Assembly (NCBI RefSeq): GCF_018736045.1
Contig: NZ_CP076132.1
Location: 424,001-488,000 of the forward strand
Length of the DNA: 64,000 nucleotides
Source: Flammeovirga yaeyamensis
Lineage (GTDB): Bacteria > Bacteroidota > Bacteroidia > Cytophagales > Flammeovirgaceae
Direction: 5' to 3'
The notes below the pieces were generated by a model. That model did no database searches. It was not told the DNA's origin and was given only the letters and a program-made list of their open reading frames with translations. How positions within the stretch are numbered: position 1 is the first letter of the stretch; each line of letters begins with the position of its first letter. Position numbers and translations under genes: made by a program. Shown piece by piece: positions 42,867-52,125 of this stretch.

Positions 42867-42900
42867 TTAATTAAATTTACGCCTTCAAGAATTTTATAGA

Positions 42901-44283
42901 ATGACGGGCAAATCAAGATATTTACAACCTTTTAACTTCCTAGCAGATATACTTCTATTTAATATTGCTTTTATATCTGCTACATGGCTGAAGTTTAATA
43001 TGCTAGAGCCTCCTCTTGAACAGGATGCTTACACTATGCTTTGGATATTTTCAAATCTAGCATGGGTTATCGTTGCTATTTCAATCAAACCACATACTTT
43101 TCACAGAACGCAACGTGTGGCTAAAGTTTTAAGAGGTTATGCTTATTCAATTGTTTGGCATGGAATGGCTATATCTACTTTCGTAGTAGGTATTAAGTTT
43201 GGAAGAGTTTCCAGAGAGTTTCTATTGAACTTGTATTTAATATGGACACCACTTTTATTCGTAACTAAAATTATTGGTATATACCTCATGCGTATGTATC
43301 GTCGTCAAGGTTTTAGTTATAAAAATGTAGTAGTTCTTGGGTATGGCCCACTTGCAATAGAAATAAGAAAGTTCTTTAGGGTTCACCCCGAATATGGTTT
43401 TAGATTTTTAGGTTTCTTTGATGATACATCAAAAGAAATGTATGTCGAAGGACAACTGAAAGATTTTAAAGCATTTGCATTAGAAAAGGATGTGAATGAA
43501 GTTTACTGCTGTATCCCATATATCAATTATGAGTTAATTCGAGAGTTAATTGATTGGGGAGAGAGTCATATGATCAAAGTGAAGTTGATTACAGATTTTA
43601 GAGGATTTGCTTCAAAAGGTATTACCCTTGATCGTTATGATGAAATACCTGTATTAGATGTTTCTCCAGTACCTTTAGATGATCAGCAAAACCAGTTTAT
43701 TAAGCGTGGTTTTGATATAGCTTTTTCTTTTTCAGTAATTCTTCTTTTGATGTCTTGGTTAACTCCATTGATGGCATTAATAATAAAATTAGAATCTAAG
43801 GGACCTGTGTTCTTTAAACAGAAGAGAACCGGTAAAGATGGTAGGTCTTTCTGGTGTTATAAATTCAGGTCTATGGCCGTGAATTCAGATTCTGATGCCA
43901 AACAAGCAACAAAAGGGGATATGAGAGTTACTAAGGTAGGTTCATTTATTCGTAAAACGTCCATAGATGAACTTCCACAGTTTTTTAATGTATTTCTAGG
44001 TTCGATGTCCGTTGTTGGTCCTAGACCGCATATGCTGCGCCATACAGAAGAGTATAGTCAGAAAGTAGAGAAATTTATGGCAAGACATTTAGTTAAGCCA
44101 GGTATAACTGGATTGGCTCAGGCGAGAGGTTATAGAGGAGAAACAGAAAATGATCCATATGCTATGAAGGGACGTGTGAAACTTGATCGTTTTTATGTAA
44201 ATAATTGGTCGATGTGGTTTGATGTTCAGATTATTTTAGATACAGTCTTGGGAATTATTAATGGTGATGAAAAGGCCTATTAA
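42901..44283 (+). CDS. Undecaprenyl-phosphate sugar phosphotransferase (WcaJ/PglC superfamily)
   Basis: A 460-residue polyprenyl-phosphate hexose-1-phosphate transferase that starts the repeat unit on undecaprenyl phosphate. The N-terminus has four to five membrane segments (about 10-130). A Rossmann-like domain follows (VVVLGYGPLAIEIRKFF near 142-158), then a further helix (FDIAFSFSVILLLMSWL near 273-289). The catalytic C-terminus shows GPVFFKQKRTGKDG, KFRSM, DELPQFFNVFLGSMSVVGPRP (split: DELPQFFNVF and MSVVGPRPHM) and KPGITGLAQ. This is the WcaJ/WbaP layout; the first sugar is unknown. It is the last gene of the locus. Confidence 0.94.
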   Translation: MTGKSRYLQPFNFLADILLFNIAFISATWLKFNMLEPPLEQDAYTMLWIFSNLAWVIVAISIKPHTFHRTQRVAKVLRGYAYSIVWHGMAISTFVVGIKFGRVSREFLLNLYLIWTPLLFVTKIIGIYLMRMYRRQGFSYKNVVVLGYGPLAIEIRKFFRVHPEYGFRFLGFFDDTSKEMYVEGQLKDFKAFALEKDVNEVYCCIPYINYELIRELIDWGESHMIKVKLITDFRGFASKGITLDRYDEIPVLDVSPVPLDDQQNQFIKRGFDIAFSFSVILLLMSWLTPLMALIIKLESKGPVFFKQKRTGKDGRSFWCYKFRSMAVNSDSDAKQATKGDMRVTKVGSFIRKTSIDELPQFFNVFLGSMSVVGPRPHMLRHTEEYSQKVEKFMARHLVKPGITGLAQARGYRGETENDPYAMKGRVKLDRFYVNNWSMWFDVQIILDTVLGIINGDEKAY

Positions 44284-44304
44284 TATTTCGAAAAATATAT
44301 AAAA

Positions 44305-44345
44305 CAAAACCCCAATGTTTTCAAAAAACATTGGGGTTTTGTTTT
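44305..44345. terminator. Bidirectional terminator closing the polysaccharide locus
   Basis: A 17-bp stem (CAAAACCCCAATGTTTT with its complement) with a 3-base loop and T-rich tails on both sides. It ends the plus-strand glycan genes and the minus-strand atpC transcript. Confidence 0.92.
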
Positions 44346-44360
44346 ACTATTGGATTTGAA

Positions 44361-44606
44361 CTACCCAACAACCGCCTCAGCCAAAATAACCAATTTGTTG
44401 TCAAGCATTTCTATTGTACCGCCATCGATCGAGAAAGTAGTTACTTCCGATCCTTTTGCGATTCTAACCTCACCCTTAGTTAAACTAGAGATGATGTTAG
44501 CGTGACGATCAAGCATTTCGAATTCACCGTTGATACCGGGAACTTTAACACCTGAAGCTTCACCTTCGAAATATTTTTTATCTGGAGTAAGTAATTCTAC
44601 AAACAT
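44361..44606 (-). CDS. atpC: ATP synthase epsilon subunit, short form
   Basis: An 81-residue protein with the N-terminal beta-sandwich only: a strand beginning FVELLTPDKKYFEGEA, then VPGINGEFEMLDRHANIISSL and a terminal FSIDGGTIEMLDNKLVILAEA block. Usual bacterial AtpC is about 130-140 residues because of a two-helix C-terminal domain that inhibits ATP hydrolysis; it is missing here, as in several Bacteroidota and Chlorobi. The domain present docks gamma and the c-ring. It lies 101 bases after atpD, separated by a hairpin. Confidence 0.93.
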   Translation of the reverse strand: MFVELLTPDKKYFEGEASGVKVPGINGEFEMLDRHANIISSLTKGEVRIAKGSEVTTFSIDGGTIEMLDNKLVILAEAVVG

Positions 44607-44647
44607 GATTCTTTAAATTAAGAATTAGTAATTGATACTTAATTAAA

Positions 44648-44685
44648 AAGGCGAGAATCCGAGCGTTGCCCAAGACTCTCGCCTT
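44648..44685 (-). terminator. Terminator-like hairpin between atpD and atpC
   Basis: On the minus strand a perfect 9-bp stem (AAGGCGAGA with its complement) with a 20-base loop is followed by a short T-run. Placed between the two genes, it could partly end transcription and lower AtpC relative to AtpD. Confidence 0.7.
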
Positions 44686-44707
44686 ATATATTGACTTGAG
44701 AACTGGA

Positions 44708-46234
<1,527 letters not shown>

Positions 46235-46303
46235 TTATATATATCAATGAATTCAGACATAGAGACTCTGAAGTTAATAACCTCAAAGACTACATTTAAA
46301 TGC

Positions 46304-46333
46304 AAAACTAAAATTCTAATAATTGTTTCCAAA
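46304..46333 (-). promoter_or_regulatory. Bacteroidota-type promoter for atpD-atpC
   Basis: On the minus strand TTTG (46333-46330) is followed after 18 bases by TAGTTTTG (46311-46304), a TTTG/TAnnTTTG pair with good spacing. Predicted transcription start is about 75 bases upstream of atpD. This is the best promoter-like pair in the window. Confidence 0.65.
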
Positions 46334-46666
46334 GATTATTGACAAATTAAGAGCCGAATTTGTGTTTTAATTACAATTTTAACCTTATGAAGCGCTTTTT
46401 TAGGCCTTTTTTTAGAAAAAGTATTCTTAAAAAGAGGATTATTATCATTGATTATTGTTAAATAGTAGACTTTCTCATTAATTATCATGTATGTTTATTA
46501 GAAAATAAGCGTATCATATACTTTTTTAATTAATGGTCTATTTGATCTTACATCGAATTAGGCATGATTTTTTAGGTGTAAATAACAACTAACTTAAATG
46601 TTGTGTTGAAAGTGTAACCTATTTTATTTGTGTAAGCTACCAACACCTTGTAACTATCTGTGTAAT
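46334..46666 (+). other. Gene-free divergent gap between atpD and a secreted-protein gene
   Basis: About 330 bases of AT-rich sequence with no gene of plausible size. A 24-codon ATG frame near 46387 (MKRFFRPFFRKS) is too short to trust. The promoter of the downstream gene is not obvious: its upstream TTATTTG only partly fits TAnnTTTG. Confidence 0.4.
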
Positions 46667-47350
46667 ATGAATCTTAGAATTTTAATTATCCTGCTAATTT
46701 CATTTAGCAGTTTGACAATTAAAGCAGGCAACGACCCTTTAAAAAAGCCCAAAGTTTGGGAAATGCTGAAAGAGTCTCCTCAAGACGAGGCGCTTTGGGC
46801 AGCGTACATGGGAAAATCATGGGTTTGTATGACCATACATGAGAAAGAACAAATCGATAAGTGGAAATCAGATATCGAGGCATCACGCCCTAAAATAAAA
46901 AATAATAATCCAGAAGTTCACGTAGCTTTAACTCCTCAATTACAAAAAGAAATTGATACTCAAGTTTTTGCTGAAGACGATGAATTTTGGGAAGATGAAG
47001 TTTTACAATCAGCAGTATCTCAACAAGAATCAGTTAAGATAGAAGCAGAACTTCAGGAACACTTTGAGGAATTAGAAAAAAAGATGGTTCAAACACCAAA
47101 CTTAATTGAAATTCTATCAAGAGATTTAAGAAAAAACTTTATCTTAATAGAAGATGAATTTGATATGGAATTCGAAGCTTTAGGAAAAAGTTATGTGAGC
47201 TATTGGGACAAATATCCTAATGGTAAATATTCGCCAGAAAGATGGGTTTATGAAAAGAAAATGGAACTTAAGGCCTATAAGAAAGAAGAATTCGAAAGGC
47301 TCAAAGTTTCTATGATTGCATCAATTTCTTCTTCAAATTCATCTCATTAA
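46667..47350 (+). CDS. Secreted protein of unknown function
   Basis: A 227-residue protein. The ATG at 46667 is chosen because it opens a signal peptide (MNLRILIILLISFSSLTIKAG); a longer reading starts at TTG and adds cysteine-containing residues outside any signal. The mature part is highly charged and helical, with the early motif VWEMLKESPQDEALWAAYMGKSW (in parts VWEMLKESPQD and LWAAYMGKSW). The MGK-x-W stretch is followed by acidic and coiled segments. I recognise no family. It is probably periplasmic and in its own transcript with a hairpin after the stop. Confidence 0.65.
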   Translation: MNLRILIILLISFSSLTIKAGNDPLKKPKVWEMLKESPQDEALWAAYMGKSWVCMTIHEKEQIDKWKSDIEASRPKIKNNNPEVHVALTPQLQKEIDTQVFAEDDEFWEDEVLQSAVSQQESVKIEAELQEHFEELEKKMVQTPNLIEILSRDLRKNFILIEDEFDMEFEALGKSYVSYWDKYPNGKYSPERWVYEKKMELKAYKKEEFERLKVSMIASISSSNSSH

Positions 47351-47386
47351 TCTAATTTTTTGTAAAAAAAGTACTTAAAATAAAGA

Positions 47387-47422
47387 AAAGCCTCAATACA
47401 ACCTTTTTGGTATTGAGGCTTT
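47387..47422 (+). terminator. Hairpin after the unknown secreted protein gene
   Basis: A 13-bp stem (AAAGCCTCAATAC with its complement) and a 10-base loop. The T-run on the plus strand is weak, so it may be a terminator helped by other factors. It overlaps a candidate promoter for the next gene. Confidence 0.6.
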
Positions 47423-47433
47423 CATTATATTTG
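47406..47433 (+). promoter_or_regulatory. Promoter candidate for the CarboxypepD_reg-like gene
   Basis: TTTG (47406-47409) and TATATTTG (47426-47433) are spaced by 16 bases, a fair Bacteroidota -33/-7 pair. The start codon lies about 93 bases downstream. Confidence 0.5.
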
Positions 47434-47526
47434 AAAATAACATTTGTGAATTTATGATCACTGGAGTGAAATATTTTTGATGTTGTTTTGAAGTAGTGAA
47501 CACTCCAAACTTTTTATTAACACAGA

Positions 47527-48189
47527 ATGACTGAACTGTATAGTACACCAAAATATTATAAGTACCTTCTTATCTTTTCAATTTTTGCATTATTCACTTC
47601 TTTAGAAGTAAAAGCACAAGGAGAACAAAACTCAATACAATTTTCCGGTATTGTTGTAGAAGGAGATAGCTCTTATGGAGTTCCAGGAGCTCACGTCTAT
47701 ATCAAGCAAGCAGGAAAGGGTACTGTAACCAATCATGCAGGTTTCTTTACTATGCCTACCCAAGTAGGTGATACAGTGGTTGTATCATCAGTTGGTTTTG
47801 CAAAACAAGAAATTGTGATCCCTAAAAGAGACGATTTAGGATTCACTGTTTTGATTGAAATGAGGGAGGATGTAACAGAATTACCTCTTCTTGAAGTATT
47901 CCCTTATCCAACAAAAGAAATTTTCGAAGAAGCTTTTCTAGCCTTAGGAGAACAAAAAGATCAAAGGATAGAAAATATGGAGAAAAACCTGAGTCAAGAA
48001 AAACTGACCATGATGTCTAATGCTTTACCAATGGGAGCAACAGGCAACTATAAATACTATATGAATTACAGGGCGGATCAAATAGCCACCCAATATTTTA
48101 TGGAAACAGCAAACCCTCTATTAAACCCATTTGCATGGGGCGATTTAATTAAATCGATTAAGAGAGGCGACTTTAAGAAAAAGGATTAA
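47527..48189 (+). CDS. Secreted CarboxypepD_reg-like domain protein
   Basis: A 220-residue protein with a signal peptide (cut after VKA-Q, about residue 31). Residues about 38-115 form the beta-sandwich seen at the N-terminus of TonB-dependent receptors: FSGIVVEGDSSYGVPGAHVYIKQ, GTVTNHAGFFTMP (T-N-x-x-G-x-F) and VVVSSVGFAKQEIVI. No plug or barrel follows; the remaining 105 residues are helical (PTKEIFEEAFLAL). Stand-alone forms are common in Bacteroidota, often with unknown partners. Periplasmic or outer-membrane associated. Confidence 0.82.
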   Translation: MTELYSTPKYYKYLLIFSIFALFTSLEVKAQGEQNSIQFSGIVVEGDSSYGVPGAHVYIKQAGKGTVTNHAGFFTMPTQVGDTVVVSSVGFAKQEIVIPKRDDLGFTVLIEMREDVTELPLLEVFPYPTKEIFEEAFLALGEQKDQRIENMEKNLSQEKLTMMSNALPMGATGNYKYYMNYRADQIATQYFMETANPLLNPFAWGDLIKSIKRGDFKKKD

Positions 48190-48529
48190 ACTTTTCCTTC
48201 TATTGATATTATAATCTTAACTGATTAGTACTTCAATCCCACTGAAGAGAACTCTTTTTTCTATATATACTTGATAGAAATTGTATAAATTAATTTAGCA
48301 TTACTTATTTCTTGATTTATGGAAAGAAATTTGTAGACTGATTTATACCATACTTTTTAAAAATAGCGTTAAACTCTTAGCTGATAAAGAGAAACGTACC
48401 TTTTATTTTTTTGTTTAATTGTTTGATGGTACCTAAATCAATCATGAAATAGAGAAATATAAATAACTCTTTAAGTATTTTACATGCGGTTTTTGCTAAT
48501 ATTTTTCGAATGAAAAAGAGTAAATTTTA
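48190..48529 (+). other. Gene-free gap upstream of mreB
   Basis: A 340-base AT-rich leader. No gene, strong hairpin or full TAnnTTTG promoter is evident; T-rich tracts near 48405-48425 and 48478-48510 could hold a divergent promoter. Not explained by known elements. Confidence 0.4.
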
Positions 48530-49555
48530 ATGGGCTTCTTTGATTTTTTTACTACCGACCTAGCTATTGATCTGGGTACTGCAAATACACTAATCCTCAC
48601 AAAAGGCAAAATTGCCGTGGAGGAACCTTCCATCATCGCTTTGGATAGACAATCAGGTAAAGTGATTGCTCTAGGAGCGAAGGCTATGCAAATGCATGAA
48701 AAAACGCATGAGAATATAAAAACAATCCGTCCTCTAAAGGATGGTGTGATTGCCGATTTCCATGCAGCCGAGCAAATGATTCGTGGTCTTATTAAAATGT
48801 CTGATAATAAGAAGCGATTCTTTATGCCTTCTCATAGAATGGTTATTTGTATCCCATCAGGTATTACGGAAGTAGAAAAAAGAGCCGTTAGAGACTCAGC
48901 AGAACACGCAGGAGCAAAAGAAGTATATATGGTTCCAGAACCAATTGCCGCAGCTATTGGTATTGGTGTGAATATCGAGGAACCGATGGGAAGTATGGTG
49001 GTAGATATCGGGGGTGGCACAACAGAGATTGCTGTTATTGCTATGTCGGGTATTGTATGCGACCAATCTGTAAGAACTGCAGGCGATGTGTTCAATAGAG
49101 ATATTTTGGACTACATGCGTCGTCAACATAATTTATTAATTGGTGAAAGATCTGCAGAAAAAATCAAATTCGAAGTAGGTGCCGCTTTAGCAGAACTTGA
49201 TGATGCCCCAGAGGATTATGAAATCAGAGGGCGAGATTTACTTACAGGTATACCTAAAGTAATTAATGTTTCGTACGCAGAAGTAGCATTTGCCTTAGAT
49301 AAATCTATATCTAAAATTGAAGAAGCAATTTTAAGAGCATTGGAAACAGCTCCTCCAGAATTATCAGCTGATATTTACGATAGAGGAATTCACTTAACAG
49401 GAGGCGGAGCATTGCTTCGAGGTCTTGATAAGAGAATATCATTAAAAACGAAATTACCTGTTCATGTACCGGAAGACCCATTAAGGGCAGTAGTTCTTGG
49501 TACTGGAGCAGTTTTAAAAGAGCTCAACCGTTATAAAGCCATTTTAATTACTTAG
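48530..49555 (+). CDS. mreB: Rod shape-determining protein MreB
   Basis: A 341-residue bacterial actin that forms membrane-bound filaments guiding cell-wall synthesis. The start MGFFDFFTTDLAIDLGTANTL (in parts MGFFDFF and DLAIDLGTANTL) carries the amphipathic membrane-binding N-terminus and phosphate-1 loop; VDIGGGTTEIAVI near 163-175 is the phosphate-2 loop and HLTGGGALLRGLD near 289-301 the adenosine site. Full length. A terminator lies between it and mreC, so mreB may form its own transcript. Confidence 0.97.
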   Translation: MGFFDFFTTDLAIDLGTANTLILTKGKIAVEEPSIIALDRQSGKVIALGAKAMQMHEKTHENIKTIRPLKDGVIADFHAAEQMIRGLIKMSDNKKRFFMPSHRMVICIPSGITEVEKRAVRDSAEHAGAKEVYMVPEPIAAAIGIGVNIEEPMGSMVVDIGGGTTEIAVIAMSGIVCDQSVRTAGDVFNRDILDYMRRQHNLLIGERSAEKIKFEVGAALAELDDAPEDYEIRGRDLLTGIPKVINVSYAEVAFALDKSISKIEEAILRALETAPPELSADIYDRGIHLTGGGALLRGLDKRISLKTKLPVHVPEDPLRAVVLGTGAVLKELNRYKAILIT

Positions 49556-49606
49556 TAATTGTTGTCATCTGATTTTTCAGTTTGATGATTTATAAATGGA
49601 AAGTTT

Positions 49607-49658
49607 ACTCCTTGTTGCAAGAGTTAATCATTTTACTCTCGAACAAGGAGTTTTTTTT
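49607..49658 (+). terminator. Strong terminator after mreB
   Basis: A 10-bp outer stem (ACTCCTTGTT with its complement), an inner AGAGT/ACTCT pairing and a run of eight T. Confidence 0.9.
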
Positions 49659-49733
49659 GACGTTCTTAAATCTTTTAACTTAGGTTTGAATGAAAAAATA
49701 AAATTATCAAGCTTAGGTTTGTACTTATTTCAT

Positions 49734-49741
49734 TAAATTTG
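49734..49741 (+). promoter_or_regulatory. Candidate -7 box for mreC
   Basis: TAAATTTG fits TAnnTTTG 78 bases before mreC, downstream of the mreB terminator. A TTTG lies only 12 bases upstream, shorter than usual spacing. Confidence 0.35.
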
Positions 49742-49818
49742 TTCATTGAATGATTCGTTGAATCACCTCATTTTTTGAGAGTTTATTACCTTAATTTAGG
49801 TCGATTTTTAGTTACTCC

Positions 49819-50676
49819 ATGAGTCAGTTATTTGCCATTATATTTAGATATAGAGTATTCCTTCTCTTTTTATTTTTGGAAATTGTCGCCGCAGGGTTAA
49901 TCGTGAATAACAATAGTTATCAACGATCTATTGTGTTGTCGTCTTCCAATACGTTAGTAGGGGGTATCTATAATACCACTTCAAATGTTACTCAATACTT
50001 TAATCTAACTGAAGTAAACGAAGGGCTTTTGGATGAAAATGCTATTCTTAGAAAACAAATTGAACTCCTTCAAGTAGGAATAGCAAGCGATTCTGTAACA
50101 GATTCATCAAAAGAAAACATAACGAATTTATTCTATGGTATGTCTGATACCGTTGCTTATGATTTTATTCCTGCTAGGGTAATTAATAATTCCATGTACA
50201 GAATGGCTAATTATATTACGCTTAATAAAGGTCGTAAAGATGGTATCGAACCTGGAATGGGTATAATGACGCAAGCAGGAGTGGTAGGACAAGTTAAGAC
50301 GGTATCCGATAATTTTGCTACCTGTTACTCTTTACTGCATAGGGAAATGAATGTTTCTGCTGAGCTAAAACGAACAGGTGACCTATGTACAGTTAAATGG
50401 GATACTCAAGATCCAACCACAGCATCAGCTAATTATTTACCATTACATCTTGATATTAATGTAGGAGATACTATCACCACATCAGGATTTAATACTGTTT
50501 ATCCAGAAGGAGTGATGCTTGGTGTTGTATCTGAAGCAAGTCGAGTACCTTCAGAAAGATTTTGGTTAATAACTATAGATGTATCCGTTGATTTCTCTAA
50601 ACTACATCATGTGTACGTATCTAAATCGTTGTTTAGAGCCGAAAAGGATTCATTAGAAAATATAGCAGAAGAATAG
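49819..50676 (+). CDS. mreC: Rod shape-determining protein MreC
   Basis: A 285-residue protein with one N-terminal membrane segment (about 10-30), a periplasmic coiled coil (about 65-90, ENAILRKQIELL) and the two beta-barrel subdomains of MreC: VINNSMYRMANYITLNKGRKDGIEPGMGI (in parts) near 122-150 and the GVMLGVVSEAS block near 230-240. It links MreB to the periplasmic elongation machinery. It lies two bases before mreD, so mreC and mreD are coupled. Confidence 0.94.
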   Translation: MSQLFAIIFRYRVFLLFLFLEIVAAGLIVNNNSYQRSIVLSSSNTLVGGIYNTTSNVTQYFNLTEVNEGLLDENAILRKQIELLQVGIASDSVTDSSKENITNLFYGMSDTVAYDFIPARVINNSMYRMANYITLNKGRKDGIEPGMGIMTQAGVVGQVKTVSDNFATCYSLLHREMNVSAELKRTGDLCTVKWDTQDPTTASANYLPLHLDINVGDTITTSGFNTVYPEGVMLGVVSEASRVPSERFWLITIDVSVDFSKLHHVYVSKSLFRAEKDSLENIAEE

Positions 50677-50678
50677 CA

Positions 50679-51209
50679 ATGGGAAGAGAAATATGGTTAA
50701 AACAGGTAGGTGTATTTTTTATCTATCTATTCGCACAAGTTTTATTTTTTAGAAATCTCACATTTTTTGATGGAAATGTAATGATCTTCCCTTATGTGGC
50801 TTTCTTGGTTTTGTTACCTTTTGGTGCAGATAATATGAAGCTGCTCAATATTGCATTTGTCATGGGTTTTGTAATGGATATTTTTTATGATTCTATTGGT
50901 ATTCATACAGCGGCCTGTGTTGGGATGGCATTTACAAGGTATCAAATAATTAAAGTAACGGCACCTAGTGGTGGTTATGATCTATCTGATGTTCCTTTGA
51001 TAGGACAGATGGGATTTGGTACATTTATCACCTTTGTTATTCCTCAAGTATTAATACATCATATTTTACTTTTTAGTATTGAAGCAGCGGATTGGGGGTT
51101 TATGCCCAAGGCGTTATTCAGAGCTTTTCTGAGTAGCATTGCCACGATCTTCATTATTTTAGCTGTACAATATTTATTCTACAAAGGATTCTCAAGAAGA
51201 AGAATCTGA
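50679..51209 (+). CDS. mreD: Rod shape-determining protein MreD
   Basis: A 176-residue inner-membrane protein with five predicted hydrophobic segments (about 8-26, 32-48, 53-72, 107-127, 145-167). The conserved segment FDGNVMIFPYVAFLVLLPF and MGFVMDIFYDSIGIHT are typical of Bacteroidota MreD. Works with MreC in the elongasome. Usual next genes (mrdA, rodA) are not present here. Confidence 0.9.
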   Translation: MGREIWLKQVGVFFIYLFAQVLFFRNLTFFDGNVMIFPYVAFLVLLPFGADNMKLLNIAFVMGFVMDIFYDSIGIHTAACVGMAFTRYQIIKVTAPSGGYDLSDVPLIGQMGFGTFITFVIPQVLIHHILLFSIEAADWGFMPKALFRAFLSSIATIFIILAVQYLFYKGFSRRRI

Positions 51210-51227
51210 TACACAATTAAACATATC

Positions 51228-52043
51228 ATGAACATACTCCACTCAAGAAGGGTTATCTTTGGATTAATTGCTCTTCTATTCTGCACTCAATTCTCTTTTG
51301 CTCAAAGTTCTAAAGCTACAGTACAAGAATTATTCAAAGTATCTGGTATCGAAGGTCAGTTCGAAAGCGTAGATCAGTTGGTAGAGAATCAACTTCAGCA
51401 AAGTAAGGCCACAATGAGTCCTGAAGAACATGCTAAGCTTGAAAAAATATTGAAATCTTCTCTGAATGCTGAATTACTTACTAATTCATTCGAGGAATAT
51501 TACTTGAAAAACTGTTCGGAAGAAAAGCTCAAAGCAGTTATCAAATTGTATGATAATCCTTTAGTGGAAAAAGCAAAACAAGGAGAGATTGCTTCAAAAG
51601 ATCCAGCGAAGGAATCTGAAATGATGACATTCTTCCAAAATATGGGGACGAACCCACCTTCTCAAGAAAGAATAATGTTGATTGGAGCATTAAACGAAGA
51701 GTTAGGTACTACAGAAATGACAGCGAGCTTGATGAAAAGCATGATGTCAGCAATTTTCAAAGGAGCAAATTCTATGGCTCCTGAAAATGAGAAGCTTACT
51801 GATGAGCAAATGAAAGCACAAGCAAATCAAGCATTTCCTCCTATGGTGATGCAGCAGTTACAACAACAAATGATTGCTTACTCTTTTTATATGTATAAAG
51901 ATTTATCTGATGAAGAACTAAAAGAATATACCAAAGTTTGGGCTTCAGAAGATGGAAAATATTTCACAGGAAATACAATAAAAGCACTATCCTATTCATT
52001 CGAAAAAGTAGGAGAAAGTATGGGGAAATCCATAGTGAAATAG
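51228..52043 (+). CDS. Secreted helical protein, DUF2059-like
   Basis: A 271-residue protein with a signal peptide (cut near FAQ-S, residue 26). The mature part is alpha-helical: the early KATVQELFKVSGIEGQF segment and the later YSFYMYKDLSDEELKEYTKVW block fit DUF2059, a periplasmic family of unknown function. It follows mreD by 18 bases, in the position where mrdA would be expected, so it may be co-expressed with mreCD. A cell-wall role is only contextual. A bidirectional terminator separates it from mnmA. Confidence 0.7.
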   Translation: MNILHSRRVIFGLIALLFCTQFSFAQSSKATVQELFKVSGIEGQFESVDQLVENQLQQSKATMSPEEHAKLEKILKSSLNAELLTNSFEEYYLKNCSEEKLKAVIKLYDNPLVEKAKQGEIASKDPAKESEMMTFFQNMGTNPPSQERIMLIGALNEELGTTEMTASLMKSMMSAIFKGANSMAPENEKLTDEQMKAQANQAFPPMVMQQLQQQMIAYSFYMYKDLSDEELKEYTKVWASEDGKYFTGNTIKALSYSFEKVGESMGKSIVK

Positions 52044-52047
52044 AAAG

Positions 52048-52106
52048 AAAAAGCTCGTATTAAAAACCCTATTATTAATGACAGGGATTTTGATACGAGC
52101 TTTTTT
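52048..52106. terminator. Bidirectional terminator between convergent genes
   Basis: A 13-bp A/T-flanked stem (AAAAAGCTCGTAT with ATACGAGCTTTTT) and an inner AACCCT/AGGG-like pairing. T-runs on both strands end the DUF2059-like and mnmA transcripts. Confidence 0.85.
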
Positions 52107-52125
52107 GTATATGATTCTTAAGAAT

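Noticed and set aside
48832-49129. Two minus-strand frames inside mreB
   Set aside because: They are shadow frames of a conserved gene; neither has family similarity.
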